Below, one piece after another: positions 1-5,124 of a DNA stretch of 6,489 nucleotides (its first letter is position 1; every line of letters starts with the position of its first letter). The stretch is taken from NCBI GenBank assembly GCA_002399765.1, contig DHEG01000002.1:16754-23242 (forward strand). The letters are read 5' to 3'. The notes beneath the pieces were generated by a model. The model had not been told where the DNA came from, did not search any database, and worked only from the letters and a program-made list of their open reading frames with translations. The DNA comes from Caryophanales bacterium UBA4856. Its GTDB lineage: Bacteria; Bacillota_I; Bacilli_A; RFN20; CAG-288. The position numbers and the translations under genes were made by a program.

Positions 1-23
1 TGTTTTGTATAAAAGAAATCCTG

Positions 24-590
24 CTATTCGCCCTCTTTTGAATACTTGCCGAGCGCCTGGCTGAAAGTACCTTTGATCAGTTTGGAAAGATGGGAAACCA
101 AGAACTTGGGATCCTCCTTCATACCATCCTCTATCCAGCTCAAGACCAGGCCTACGAAGGCATCCGTATAGAACTTGGCGATGAACTCCTTGTCAGCCCT
201 GGAGACGGAAGGATAATTGATCGCCTCCTCATTTACTACCCCCAGCAGTAACGGATAGACAAGCCTGAACAAGTAGCGCATCAGTATCTTGGGATCGGAG
301 GACTCATAGATGTTTATCACGAAACTCCGCTTCTGCAATATCAGCTTGAATATATCGCGGAATCCCTCTTCCCAACTGTCGTAGTGGTAGTGGTCCTTGA
401 GGATCCTTTCGGTCTCGGTAACGCATATCCATTCGATGAGATCGGGGATGTCGTCGAAGTGGTAGTAGAAAGTCTGGCGGTTGAGGCCGCAGGCATCCGT
501 AAGGTCCTTTACGGTAATGTCTTTCAACGATTTGTCTTGGAGCAGCTGCTTCAAGGCCGAAGCCAAAGCCTGTCTTGTTAGATCACTCAT
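24..590 (-). CDS. TetR/AcrR-family transcriptional regulator (DhaS-like)
   Basis: The 188-residue product has the typical length of a TetR-family DNA-binding repressor. The N-terminal helix-turn-helix is clear at about residues 24-46: ITVKDLTDACGLNRQTFYYHF, with the recognition helix NRQTFYYHF. A short helix DIPDLIEWI follows, as in the DhaS-like subgroup. The C-terminal ligand-binding/dimerisation region (about 75-185) contains the family-like run FVGLVLSWIEDGM followed by two amphipathic helices. The ATG at 590 puts the first helix at the usual distance from the N-terminus, so I prefer it although no good Shine-Dalgarno precedes it. The stop is TAG. The gene lies in the same orientation as, and 80 bases downstream of, a lipoprotein gene, with an intrinsic terminator between them, so it is probably transcribed separately. 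The ligand and targets cannot be read from sequence. Members often autoregulate or control a neighbouring operon, and the left neighbour lies outside the window. Confidence 0.93.
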   Translation of the reverse strand: MSDLTRQALASALKQLLQDKSLKDITVKDLTDACGLNRQTFYYHFDDIPDLIEWICVTETERILKDHYHYDSWEEGFRDIFKLILQKRSFVINIYESSDPKILMRYLFRLVYPLLLGVVNEEAINYPSVSRADKEFIAKFYTDAFVGLVLSWIEDGMKEDPKFLVSHLSKLIKGTFSQALGKYSKEGE

Positions 591-598
591 ATCAAGGA

Positions 599-604
599 AT
601 TATA
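599..604 (-). promoter_or_regulatory. Candidate -10 box of the TetR gene
   Basis: Read on the minus strand this is a perfect TATAAT. It ends 8 bases before the ATG, so transcription would start at about position 592, giving an essentially leaderless mRNA. That fits the missing Shine-Dalgarno. The -35 is poor; TTGTCT at 620-625 with a 15-base spacer is the best candidate. Confidence 0.5.
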
Positions 605-625
605 GACAAAGTGACAATAAGACAA
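602..625. repeat. Three tandem 8-bp GACAA repeats at the TetR promoter
   Basis: On the plus strand the units are atagacaa, agtgacaa and taagacaa, head to tail with an exact 8-bp period. They overlap the -10 box and the terminator U-tract. Being upstream of a TetR-family gene they could be an operator, although TetR operators are usually palindromic and this array is a direct repeat. Confidence 0.55.
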
Positions 626-650
626 AAAGGGCCGGCATTACTGCCAGCCC
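620..650 (-). terminator. Intrinsic terminator of the tandem peptidase lipoprotein gene
   Basis: On the minus strand a 9-bp stem (GGGCTGGCA / TGCCGGCCC, one mismatched pair, 629-650) with a 4-base loop is followed by CTTTTTGTCTT. It begins 20 bases after the lipoprotein stop codon and ends before the TetR ATG, so it should insulate the two genes. Confidence 0.85.
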
Positions 651-670
651 CTGGATCGATTCAGTACCTT

Positions 671-2491
671 CTATTCGTTCCCCAGCGCCAGGAACAAGAA
701 GTCGTCCTCGTTCGCCACCGAACTTCCATCATAGAAACCATCCATGGTCCAGTTGTAGAAGAAGCGCTCGTAGCCATAGACCCCATAGCCATCCTGGTCG
801 TGATCGGAAGTGTCGTAGGGATCAGCCACGATCATGACATCGTCGCCGATGGTCTCAGTGCCCATGTCGTCATAGCCTATCACCGACTCCCAGTGACCTC
901 CCCAGTCATTCCAGCCTATCAAGACGGGCATGCCCTGCTTTAGGTAGTCTTGGATCATATGCATTCCCTCATCGCTCCAGAAGAAATCGGAGTCAGGTTC
1001 GCCAGAATCATCCAGATGATCGTAGGTCGAATCGACCTTCAGGCCCGGTATATTTGCGACGAGGTCCAAAAGCTGCTTAAGTGAAGTGCCATAATTGTCG
1101 CTTCCCTCTCGGTCGTTCCAAAGGGTCTCTTCGGTATTGCCTTCGGTCTTGCCAAGATAGTTAAGAGCAGTTAGGAGAGAGGAAGGACCACAAGAGCCTT
1201 CATTGGTCTGCTGATAGGTCTTGTAATTCTCGAGAATGGTAAGGGTATCGGTAGACTTGAGGTTATAGATATCTAGGTTATAGAAATACTTGTCATCGAA
1301 ATCATCCGCCTTGGCATAGGCATCAGCTCCGGCCTCCGGATCCAAGTCGATAGAAGGGTCGTTGAAGTTCATCTCGTTGGTGAAATTGGAATGATTGGCA
1401 GCCACGACGAAATCATAGGTCGAACCATCGATGAAATTGATCTCGTAGGTATCGGAAGTAGTGGTGGTGGCAATCTTGTCCACCGCAGCGATGCCAGCCC
1501 CGAGATTTATGGTCTGATCGACAGTGGAATGGTATTCCTTGTTGAACTTGGTGACACCTTCAGGTCTGGGAGCAACATAGAGATAAGCCTGCTCCTCAGG
1601 TTCAAGGGAAACAGCGGGATACCAGTTGTAGAAGAACCGCTCGTAGCCATAGACCCCATAGCCGTCCTGGTCGTGATCGGAAGTGTCGTAGGAATCGGCG
1701 ATCACTATCACGTCGTCACCGATGGTCTCGGTTCCCATGTTGTCATAGCCGATTATCGATTGCCAATGGCCACCCCAATCACGCCAATCGATGAGGGTCG
1801 GGACATTGTCCTCGACGTTCTCTTGGATTACCTGACTCATGTTCTCCGGAGTGAAGTAATCCTCATCCAGATTGCCTTCGTCATCCATATGGTCATAGGT
1901 GCTATCTAGGTCGAAGCCGCCGATGCTATCGAAGATCTTCATGACCTGCTTCAAGGAGAGACCATCATCGGTTCCCTCCGCTAGATCCCAAAGGGTCGAC
2001 TCAGTCTCATCCCCGAGCATGCCGAAGTTATTGAGTGCCATCAAGGCTGAGCAAGCGCCACAGGTGTACTCATCGGTTTGCTGATAGGTCTGGTAATTGG
2101 GGATTATATGGAAGGTAGAAGTATCCTGGGCATTGTAGAAGTCCATGGAATAGAAGTAATTGTCCTCATGGTCGCCGGCATTGTCATAGGCATCGGCCCC
2201 GCCATCAGGATCTCTATCCAAAGAGGTGTTAATGTTCATCTCCTTAGAGAAATTGGCCTTCTGATCTTCGACATCGAATGAGGTAGTGGTCCCGGAGGAC
2301 AAGGACACGGTATAGGTATCCTTGAAGGTGTTGGAAGAAGCGAGGGCGATGTCAGTCACCTCACTGGCCAAACCGACGGAAGACGAAGAAGAATCAGATG
2401 ATGAAACTGAGGTCGATTCACCGGTGCCGCAAGAGGCAAGGGTGAAAGAGACAGCCACACAAAAGAGCAATGAATGTCCGTATCTTTTCAT
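671..2491 (-). CDS. Lipoprotein with two tandem C39-like cysteine peptidase domains
   Basis: The 606-residue product starts at the ATG at 2491, preceded by a Shine-Dalgarno (AAAGGA). An upstream in-frame start at 2536 would put 15 residues before the signal peptide and is less likely. Residues 1-20 form a lipoprotein signal with lipobox LASC, so Cys21 should be lipidated and the protein anchored outside the membrane. A Ser-rich linker (about 28-38) follows. Two homologous modules (about 68-310 and 349-606) each carry the Gln/Cys, His and Asp arrangement of papain-fold C39-like peptidases. Module 1 has Q138, C144 (TCGAC), H242 (GGHW) and D266 (ADSYD). Module 2 has Q428, C434 (SCGPS), H533 and D557 (ADPYD). 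Both therefore look catalytically complete. DxDxDG motifs after each catalytic Asp may bind calcium. The protein is strongly acidic. C39_2-type domains include proteases and other cysteine hydrolases, and no ABC exporter is attached, so a bacteriocin-processing role is not indicated. The substrate is unknown. Confidence 0.88.
   Translation of the reverse strand: MKRYGHSLLFCVAVSFTLASCGTGESTSVSSSDSSSSSVGLASEVTDIALASSNTFKDTYTVSLSSGTTTSFDVEDQKANFSKEMNINTSLDRDPDGGADAYDNAGDHEDNYFYSMDFYNAQDTSTFHIIPNYQTYQQTDEYTCGACSALMALNNFGMLGDETESTLWDLAEGTDDGLSLKQVMKIFDSIGGFDLDSTYDHMDDEGNLDEDYFTPENMSQVIQENVEDNVPTLIDWRDWGGHWQSIIGYDNMGTETIGDDVIVIADSYDTSDHDQDGYGVYGYERFFYNWYPAVSLEPEEQAYLYVAPRPEGVTKFNKEYHSTVDQTINLGAGIAAVDKIATTTTSDTYEINFIDGSTYDFVVAANHSNFTNEMNFNDPSIDLDPEAGADAYAKADDFDDKYFYNLDIYNLKSTDTLTILENYKTYQQTNEGSCGPSSLLTALNYLGKTEGNTEETLWNDREGSDNYGTSLKQLLDLVANIPGLKVDSTYDHLDDSGEPDSDFFWSDEGMHMIQDYLKQGMPVLIGWNDWGGHWESVIGYDDMGTETIGDDVMIVADPYDTSDHDQDGYGVYGYERFFYNWTMDGFYDGSSVANEDDFLFLALGNE
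749..820 (-). repeat. Near-identical DNA patch, copy in peptidase module 2
   Basis: These 72 bases match 1622-1693 at 69 of 72 positions by direct comparison. They encode the segment DTSDHDQDGYGVYGYERF plus the following FYNW. The rest of the two modules is visibly more diverged. Confidence 0.9.
1622..1693 (-). repeat. Near-identical DNA patch, copy in peptidase module 1
   Basis: This is the partner of 749-820, 873 bases apart in direct orientation. It has three mismatches in 72. Identity extends more weakly towards the MGTETIGDDV coding stretch of both modules. Confidence 0.9.
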
Positions 2492-2592
2492 TTGTTTTTC
2501 CTTTCCGAAATACGAGATACAAAACGACTTACGCAAGGAGCCGATAAGGCTTCCTTACCAAACAGGCGGATAGGATCTGACTGAGTCTATGC

Positions 2593-2608
2593 AGCAAGCG
2601 CGCTTGCT
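2593..2608. repeat. 16-bp perfect palindrome
   Basis: AGCAAGCGCGCTTGCT is identical on both strands. It lies about 100 bases upstream of the lipoprotein start. No T-run follows on either side, so it is not an intrinsic terminator. It could be a dimeric repressor site or, as RNA, a 6-bp stem with a CGCG loop. Confidence 0.75.
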
Positions 2609-2628
2609 CTTATTACTCTCACCGACGT

Positions 2629-2770
2629 CTAGGGACAAACTCGTCTTTGTCCATAAATATCAACAAGGTAACGGTATCTCCATCAGGCAAAGGAAGTGAT
2701 CGATTCCCAATGTCTGTTGGTCCCCACTACTGTGAGGTGGCACCGGATTACATAGGCTCTTTTTCCCTAG
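2629..2770. ncRNA. Possible structured RNA element, class and strand unknown
   Basis: CTAGGGACAAA (2629-2639) pairs with TTTTTCCCTAG (2760-2770) at 10 of 11 positions, enclosing about 120 bases. Inside are smaller potential stems: CCAA/TTGG (2707-2720), GGAA/TTCC (2692-2707) and CCAC/GTGG around 2725-2740. The 5' arm also pairs locally with TTTGTCC (2646-2652), so two alternative folds are possible, as in a switch. A TATAAT on the minus strand just outside (2798-2803) would place the element in the leader of the peptidase lipoprotein. Fragments recall several riboswitch classes, but none matches well enough to name. Confidence 0.3.
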
Positions 2771-2797
2771 TCCAGACCCTCCTGTGAAACGGGAATA

Positions 2798-2803
2798 ATT
2801 ATA
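2798..2803 (-). promoter_or_regulatory. Tentative distal -10 box for the lipoprotein gene
   Basis: Perfect TATAAT on the minus strand. Transcription would begin near 2791 and give a leader of about 300 nt through the structured region. The only -35-like match is TTGTAT at 2823-2828 with a long 19-base spacer. AT-rich sequence alone could produce this match. Confidence 0.3.
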
Positions 2804-2835
2804 TTGCTAATTAAGTCAGGAAATACAACATTTTC

Positions 2836-2857
2836 AACAGGTTTTCAGGCGCCTGTT
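2836..2857. repeat. Inverted repeat upstream of the SDR gene
   Basis: AACAGG and CCTGTT are separated by 10 bases, and the right half overlaps a perfect 10-bp palindrome CAGGCGCCTG (2846-2855). The position, about 40-60 bases before the candidate translation starts, suits an operator. There is no U-tract, so a terminator is unlikely. Confidence 0.45.
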
Positions 2858-2882
2858 AAGTTGAATGGCAATCAGGTGAATC

Positions 2883-2888
2883 GGGAGG
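2883..2888 (+). promoter_or_regulatory. Strong Shine-Dalgarno before an alternative TTG start
   Basis: GGGAGG sits 9 bases before an in-frame TTG at 2898, which would add 19 residues (MKNFGLLYC...) to the SDR protein. The ATG at 2955 has only AAAGG (2941-2945) at the same distance. The better ribosome site therefore favours the longer form, and the fold favours the shorter. Confidence 0.5.
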
Positions 2889-2954
2889 ATTACATTATTG
2901 AAAAATTTTGGTTTGCTCTATTGTTTAAAATATAAATCCGAAAGGCCAATCCAA

Positions 2955-4508
2955 ATGAAAAAGACCATAGTCGCCTTGACCGGAACTACCGGTGGGATGG
3001 GAAGCGAAGCACTTAAATATGTCATTTATGACAATTCGATAGATGTAGTGAGGGTCTTGGCAAGAAAACCCTATCCGATCCTGACGGACTACCAAAAGAA
3101 GTATGGGGATAGGTTCGAACTGGTAGTTGGCGATATGGGTGATTATGAAGCCGTAAAGAAACTAGTCGATGGTTCTTCATATGTCGTAAACATCGCAGCG
3201 GTGATTCCGCCTAAAGCTGACCATGATATCAAAGGTGCCGAGACCTGCAACATCAAAGGCGTAGAGAATATCGTCAATGCCATAAAGGAATTGAAAGAAG
3301 ATAGACCAAAGCTGATTCACATATCCACCTTGGCCCTTTATGGCGATCGTAACTACAAGCATCCCTGGGTCAGGGTCGGCGATCCTTTGACTCCCAGTGC
3401 CTACGATTGCTATGCCACGACTAAGACCATCGGTGAAAGAACCGTATTGGAATCAGGCCTTCCCGATTGGGTCGTCTTGCGACAGACCGCGATGCTACAT
3501 AAGAAGATGCTTCAGAACAACATGCACGATGGCTTGATGTTCCATACTTCCTTTAATGGCCCGCTTGAATGGGTCACGGCCGATGATTCCGGAAGACTAA
3601 TCAGGAACATAATCCAGGAAGACTTGGACGGAAAACTCACCCAAGACAATTTCTGGCGAAGGGTCTTCAACATCGGTGGCGGAGTAGGGAACAGAATCAC
3701 AGGCTACGAAATAATTAATCAAGGCTTTGCCATCATCGGTGGTTCAGCCAAGTCCTTCATGGAACCCAAATGGAATGCCTTAAGGAACTTCCATGGCGGT
3801 TGGTTCCTCGATACTTATGAGCTGGATTATCTAACGCATTTCATAACCGAGAAGGTTCAAGACTACTGGAAGCAGGTCAAGAAAGAGCACTGGTATTATT
3901 CACTCGGTAGATTGGTCCCTCGTCAGGTAATAAAGAAAGAAGTAATAGAGAAATTGCTGACTGATGAGAATTCTCCAACTCAATGGTATAAAGAAGGATT
4001 GGAAGGCAGGATAATAGCAAACTTCGGTAGCGTAAGCAAATATCTATCTCTTCCGGAAACATGGGGCGACTTCCCACTTCTATCCGAGAACAAGAATCCT
4101 GATGATGGTTCCTACTTCGACTATGAAGCTCTTAAGAATCCTAATAATGCAAAGTCCTTGGATCACGGTTTTGACGAGAAGAAGAAGGATCAAGACATCG
4201 ATATCGACGATCTTAAACAAGCAGCAGAATTCAGGGGCGGAAGATTGCTTACTAAAGAGTTCAGGAATGGTGATATGTATAACCCTGTCGAATGGGAAAC
4301 ACACGAAGGGACAAAGTTCTTTGCCACACCCTATACAGTTCTAAGAGCCGGTCATTGGGAGCCATTGAAAGAGAAAGAATGGGACTTCGACAAAAAGGCC
4401 AAGACCAATCCTTTCTATGCCCAGATCTGGTATGACAGTCATTCAAAGGATGAGAATTATACCTATTGGTATGACGAGAACGGAGTGGCTAAATACAAAC
4501 AAGATTAA
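2955..4508 (+). CDS. Extended-SDR NAD(P)-dependent epimerase/dehydratase-like protein with C-terminal extension
   Basis: From the ATG at 2955 the product has 517 residues; a TTG at 2898 would give 536. Residues 1-320 form an SDR Rossmann domain. The nucleotide-binding loop is G10-x2-G13-x2-G16 directly after beta-1 (TIVALTG), R37 after beta-2 hints at NADP, D60 is in VVGDMGD, and the active-site set is S124 with Y153-x3-K157. It is therefore probably an active oxidoreductase or epimerase of unknown substrate. Ordinary family members end at about 300-330 residues. This one continues with about 190 more: a helical linker, an acidic/Lys-rich stretch (about 400-420), then AAEFRGGRLLTKEF, an aromatic run GTKFFATPYTVLRAGHWEP (452-470) and an acidic, Tyr/Trp-rich end. 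The tail resembles the treble-clef repeats written GGKCLS...WxCxxGH...GHWCPxC, but all the cysteines are absent. No signal peptide or membrane segment is seen. Confidence 0.88.
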   Translation: MKKTIVALTGTTGGMGSEALKYVIYDNSIDVVRVLARKPYPILTDYQKKYGDRFELVVGDMGDYEAVKKLVDGSSYVVNIAAVIPPKADHDIKGAETCNIKGVENIVNAIKELKEDRPKLIHISTLALYGDRNYKHPWVRVGDPLTPSAYDCYATTKTIGERTVLESGLPDWVVLRQTAMLHKKMLQNNMHDGLMFHTSFNGPLEWVTADDSGRLIRNIIQEDLDGKLTQDNFWRRVFNIGGGVGNRITGYEIINQGFAIIGGSAKSFMEPKWNALRNFHGGWFLDTYELDYLTHFITEKVQDYWKQVKKEHWYYSLGRLVPRQVIKKEVIEKLLTDENSPTQWYKEGLEGRIIANFGSVSKYLSLPETWGDFPLLSENKNPDDGSYFDYEALKNPNNAKSLDHGFDEKKKDQDIDIDDLKQAAEFRGGRLLTKEFRNGDMYNPVEWETHEGTKFFATPYTVLRAGHWEPLKEKEWDFDKKAKTNPFYAQIWYDSHSKDENYTYWYDENGVAKYKQD

Positions 4509-4535
4509 ATTAGTTAAGCTGCGCTTTTTCCAAGA

Positions 4536-4544
4536 TGCTAGAAT
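4536..4544 (+). promoter_or_regulatory. Extended -10 promoter of the fluoride riboswitch/crcB unit
   Basis: TGCTAGAAT is a TGN-extended -10 with 5 of 6 consensus bases. A start 7 bases on, at about 4551, falls exactly at the beginning of the riboswitch aptamer. The -35 is weak, as is usual for extended -10 promoters. Confidence 0.6.
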
Positions 4545-4550
4545 CTTTGT

Positions 4551-4639
4551 CCGGGTGTGATGTCACCCTTTAACCGCTCTCTTGAAACGGAAAAGAGAAA
4601 CAACGACGTCTAGTCAGTTTTGACTAGGCGTCCTTTTTT
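4551..4639 (+). ncRNA. Fluoride riboswitch (crcB motif) with expression platform
   Basis: The aptamer elements occur in the right order. Hairpin GGGTG-TGATGT-CACCC (4553-4568) has the six-base U-G-N-N-G-U loop of the class. The conserved joining sequence CCTTTAACCGC follows (4567-4577). Stem TCTCTT/AAGAGA (4578-4598) comes next, then the 3' element AACGACGTCTAG (4602-4613), like the canonical GATGACNCCTAC. The loop GATGT (4559-4563) can form the pseudoknot with ACGTC (4606-4610) using one G-U pair. ACGTC also lies in the 5' arm of the terminator, so fluoride-stabilised pseudoknot formation should prevent termination and switch crcB on. The gene directly downstream encodes the fluoride channel, which independently supports the call. 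Confidence 0.93.
4605..4639 (+). terminator. Riboswitch-controlled intrinsic terminator
   Basis: A 12-bp stem GACGTCTAGTCA / TGACTAGGCGTC with one G-T wobble and a GTTT loop is followed by C and six Ts (4634-4639). Its 5' arm shares 4606-4610 with the aptamer pseudoknot, so the two folds are mutually exclusive. Confidence 0.93.
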
Positions 4640-4658
4640 ATATAGAGGTATCAATCAC

Positions 4659-5054
4659 ATGGGTGTGTTACTGGATTTCGTATTGGTTTTCGTCGGGGGT
4701 GGAATTGGGGCTTCACTTAGGTATGGAATGATGTTCATCCCTTATGAAAAGGAAGACCTTTATGGCTTCTCCCTGATTACCTTCCTGATAAACCTAATGG
4801 GATCTTTCATAATAGGGTTCGTGGCTGAAGCGAGTTCAGAGAAGATAATCAGCAACCATTTCATTACCTTCCTAAAGATTGGAGTACTAGGTGGCTTTAC
4901 CACTTTCTCATCCTTCTCCTTGGACAACTTGGAGATGTTGGAAAAAGGCCATTATGTGACCGCTGGCGTCTATATATCCCTATCGGTATTGGTTTGCTTG
5001 GCAGGTACATTCCTGGGACAAGCGTTGGCCAAGACCATATTCAAGAAGGCCTGA
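4659..5054 (+). CDS. crcB: Fluoride ion channel CrcB/FluC
   Basis: This 131-residue membrane protein exports fluoride by acting as a dual-topology dimeric channel, protecting enolase and pyrophosphatase from the ion. Four hydrophobic segments are visible, at about 4-22, 37-57, 67-90 and 98-124. Family hallmarks are present: GGGIGASLRY (13-22, with the conserved Arg21), INLMGSF (44-50, with Asn45) and GGFTTFSSFS (78-87), the Thr/Phe-rich segment that lines the pore and sodium site. The ATG at 4659 is preceded by AGAGG (4644-4648). An in-frame TTG at 4620 lies inside the terminator hairpin and is rejected. Only one crcB copy is seen, consistent with a homodimer, although a second copy elsewhere cannot be excluded. 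Expression is controlled by the fluoride riboswitch just upstream. The stop is TGA. Confidence 0.95.
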   Translation: MGVLLDFVLVFVGGGIGASLRYGMMFIPYEKEDLYGFSLITFLINLMGSFIIGFVAEASSEKIISNHFITFLKIGVLGGFTTFSSFSLDNLEMLEKGHYVTAGVYISLSVLVCLAGTFLGQALAKTIFKKA

Positions 5055-5086
5055 TTATCTTTAAGACTCAGACAATAAAACCTAAG

Positions 5087-5095
5087 TGCTAAAAT
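5087..5095 (+). promoter_or_regulatory. Candidate extended -10 promoter of the MetE-like gene
   Basis: TGCTAAAAT is a TGN-extended -10 with 5 of 6 consensus bases, 30 bases before the ATG. No good -35 is visible. There is no terminator between crcB and this gene, so read-through from the riboswitch promoter is also possible. Confidence 0.5.
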
Positions 5096-5124
5096 TTCAT
5101 CGAGAATAAATGAGGTCATAGGCA

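Larger units (their letters stand above)
2492..2954. other. Divergent intergenic region, no supported gene
   Basis: About 460 bases separate two diverging genes. I found no convincing protein-coding frame. The region holds a leader hairpin for the minus-strand gene (AAGGAAGCC / GGCTCCTT, one bulge, 2535-2556), a 16-bp palindrome, a short hairpin GGACAAA/TTTGTCC at 2633-2652, a long-range pairing enclosing about 140 nt, TATAAT-like boxes, an inverted repeat, and the start region of the rightward gene. These are described separately. No tRNA or rRNA is visible here. Confidence 0.7.

Noticed and set aside
2322..2573. Plus-strand open frame of 83 codons opposite the lipoprotein signal region, and similar open frames opposite or overlapping other genes
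   Set aside because: These lie antisense to clearly coding sequence, have no ribosome sites or recognisable domains, and are rich in residues expected from complementing the Asp/Ser-rich genes.
2621..2632. Ten-base match CGACGTCTAG shared with the fluoride riboswitch at 4604-4613
   Set aside because: Many 10-base matches are expected by chance in a window this size, and the other aptamer elements are missing at the first site.
2670..2700. Glycine-riboswitch-like string ATCAGGCAAAGGA, plus strand
   Set aside because: Only this short core matches. The GCCGAAGG partner and the closing GGAGAG stem are absent or too far away.
2640..2760. c-di-AMP (ydaO) riboswitch-like fragments on the minus strand: TAATCC, GGGGACCAA, TTGGGAATC
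   Set aside because: The order is right and a wall-acting lipoprotein would be a plausible target. However, the most conserved 3' block (CAGCTAAC...GGAGGC type) and the inner GTAGGG/CCC stem are not recognisable. A covariance search would decide.
2650..2785. T-box-like string GAGGTGGCACCGG (2734-2746), plus strand
   Set aside because: The UGGN core is present, but the GCG of the consensus is missing. I find no specifier stem I, AGTA/GA motifs, or terminator competing with an antiterminator, and the downstream gene is not an aminoacyl-tRNA synthetase or amino-acid gene.
2656..2785. Cobalamin-riboswitch-like fragments CCCACTACTGTGA and AGTCCAGACC, plus strand
   Set aside because: Two fragments resemble conserved pieces in the right order. 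However, the GGGAA and GGTG...AATCC parts do not align well and the B12 box lacks two bases. The downstream gene is not a B12-related gene.
4516..4530. Possible terminator after the SDR gene: AAGC-TGC-GCTT followed by TTT
   Set aside because: The stem is only 4 bp with a 3-base loop. It is too weak to call, though it may act as a poor terminator before the crcB promoter.
4620..4658. Upstream TTG start for crcB (13 extra residues)
   Set aside because: It lies in the terminator hairpin loop and has no ribosome site. The ATG at 4659 matches the family N-terminus.
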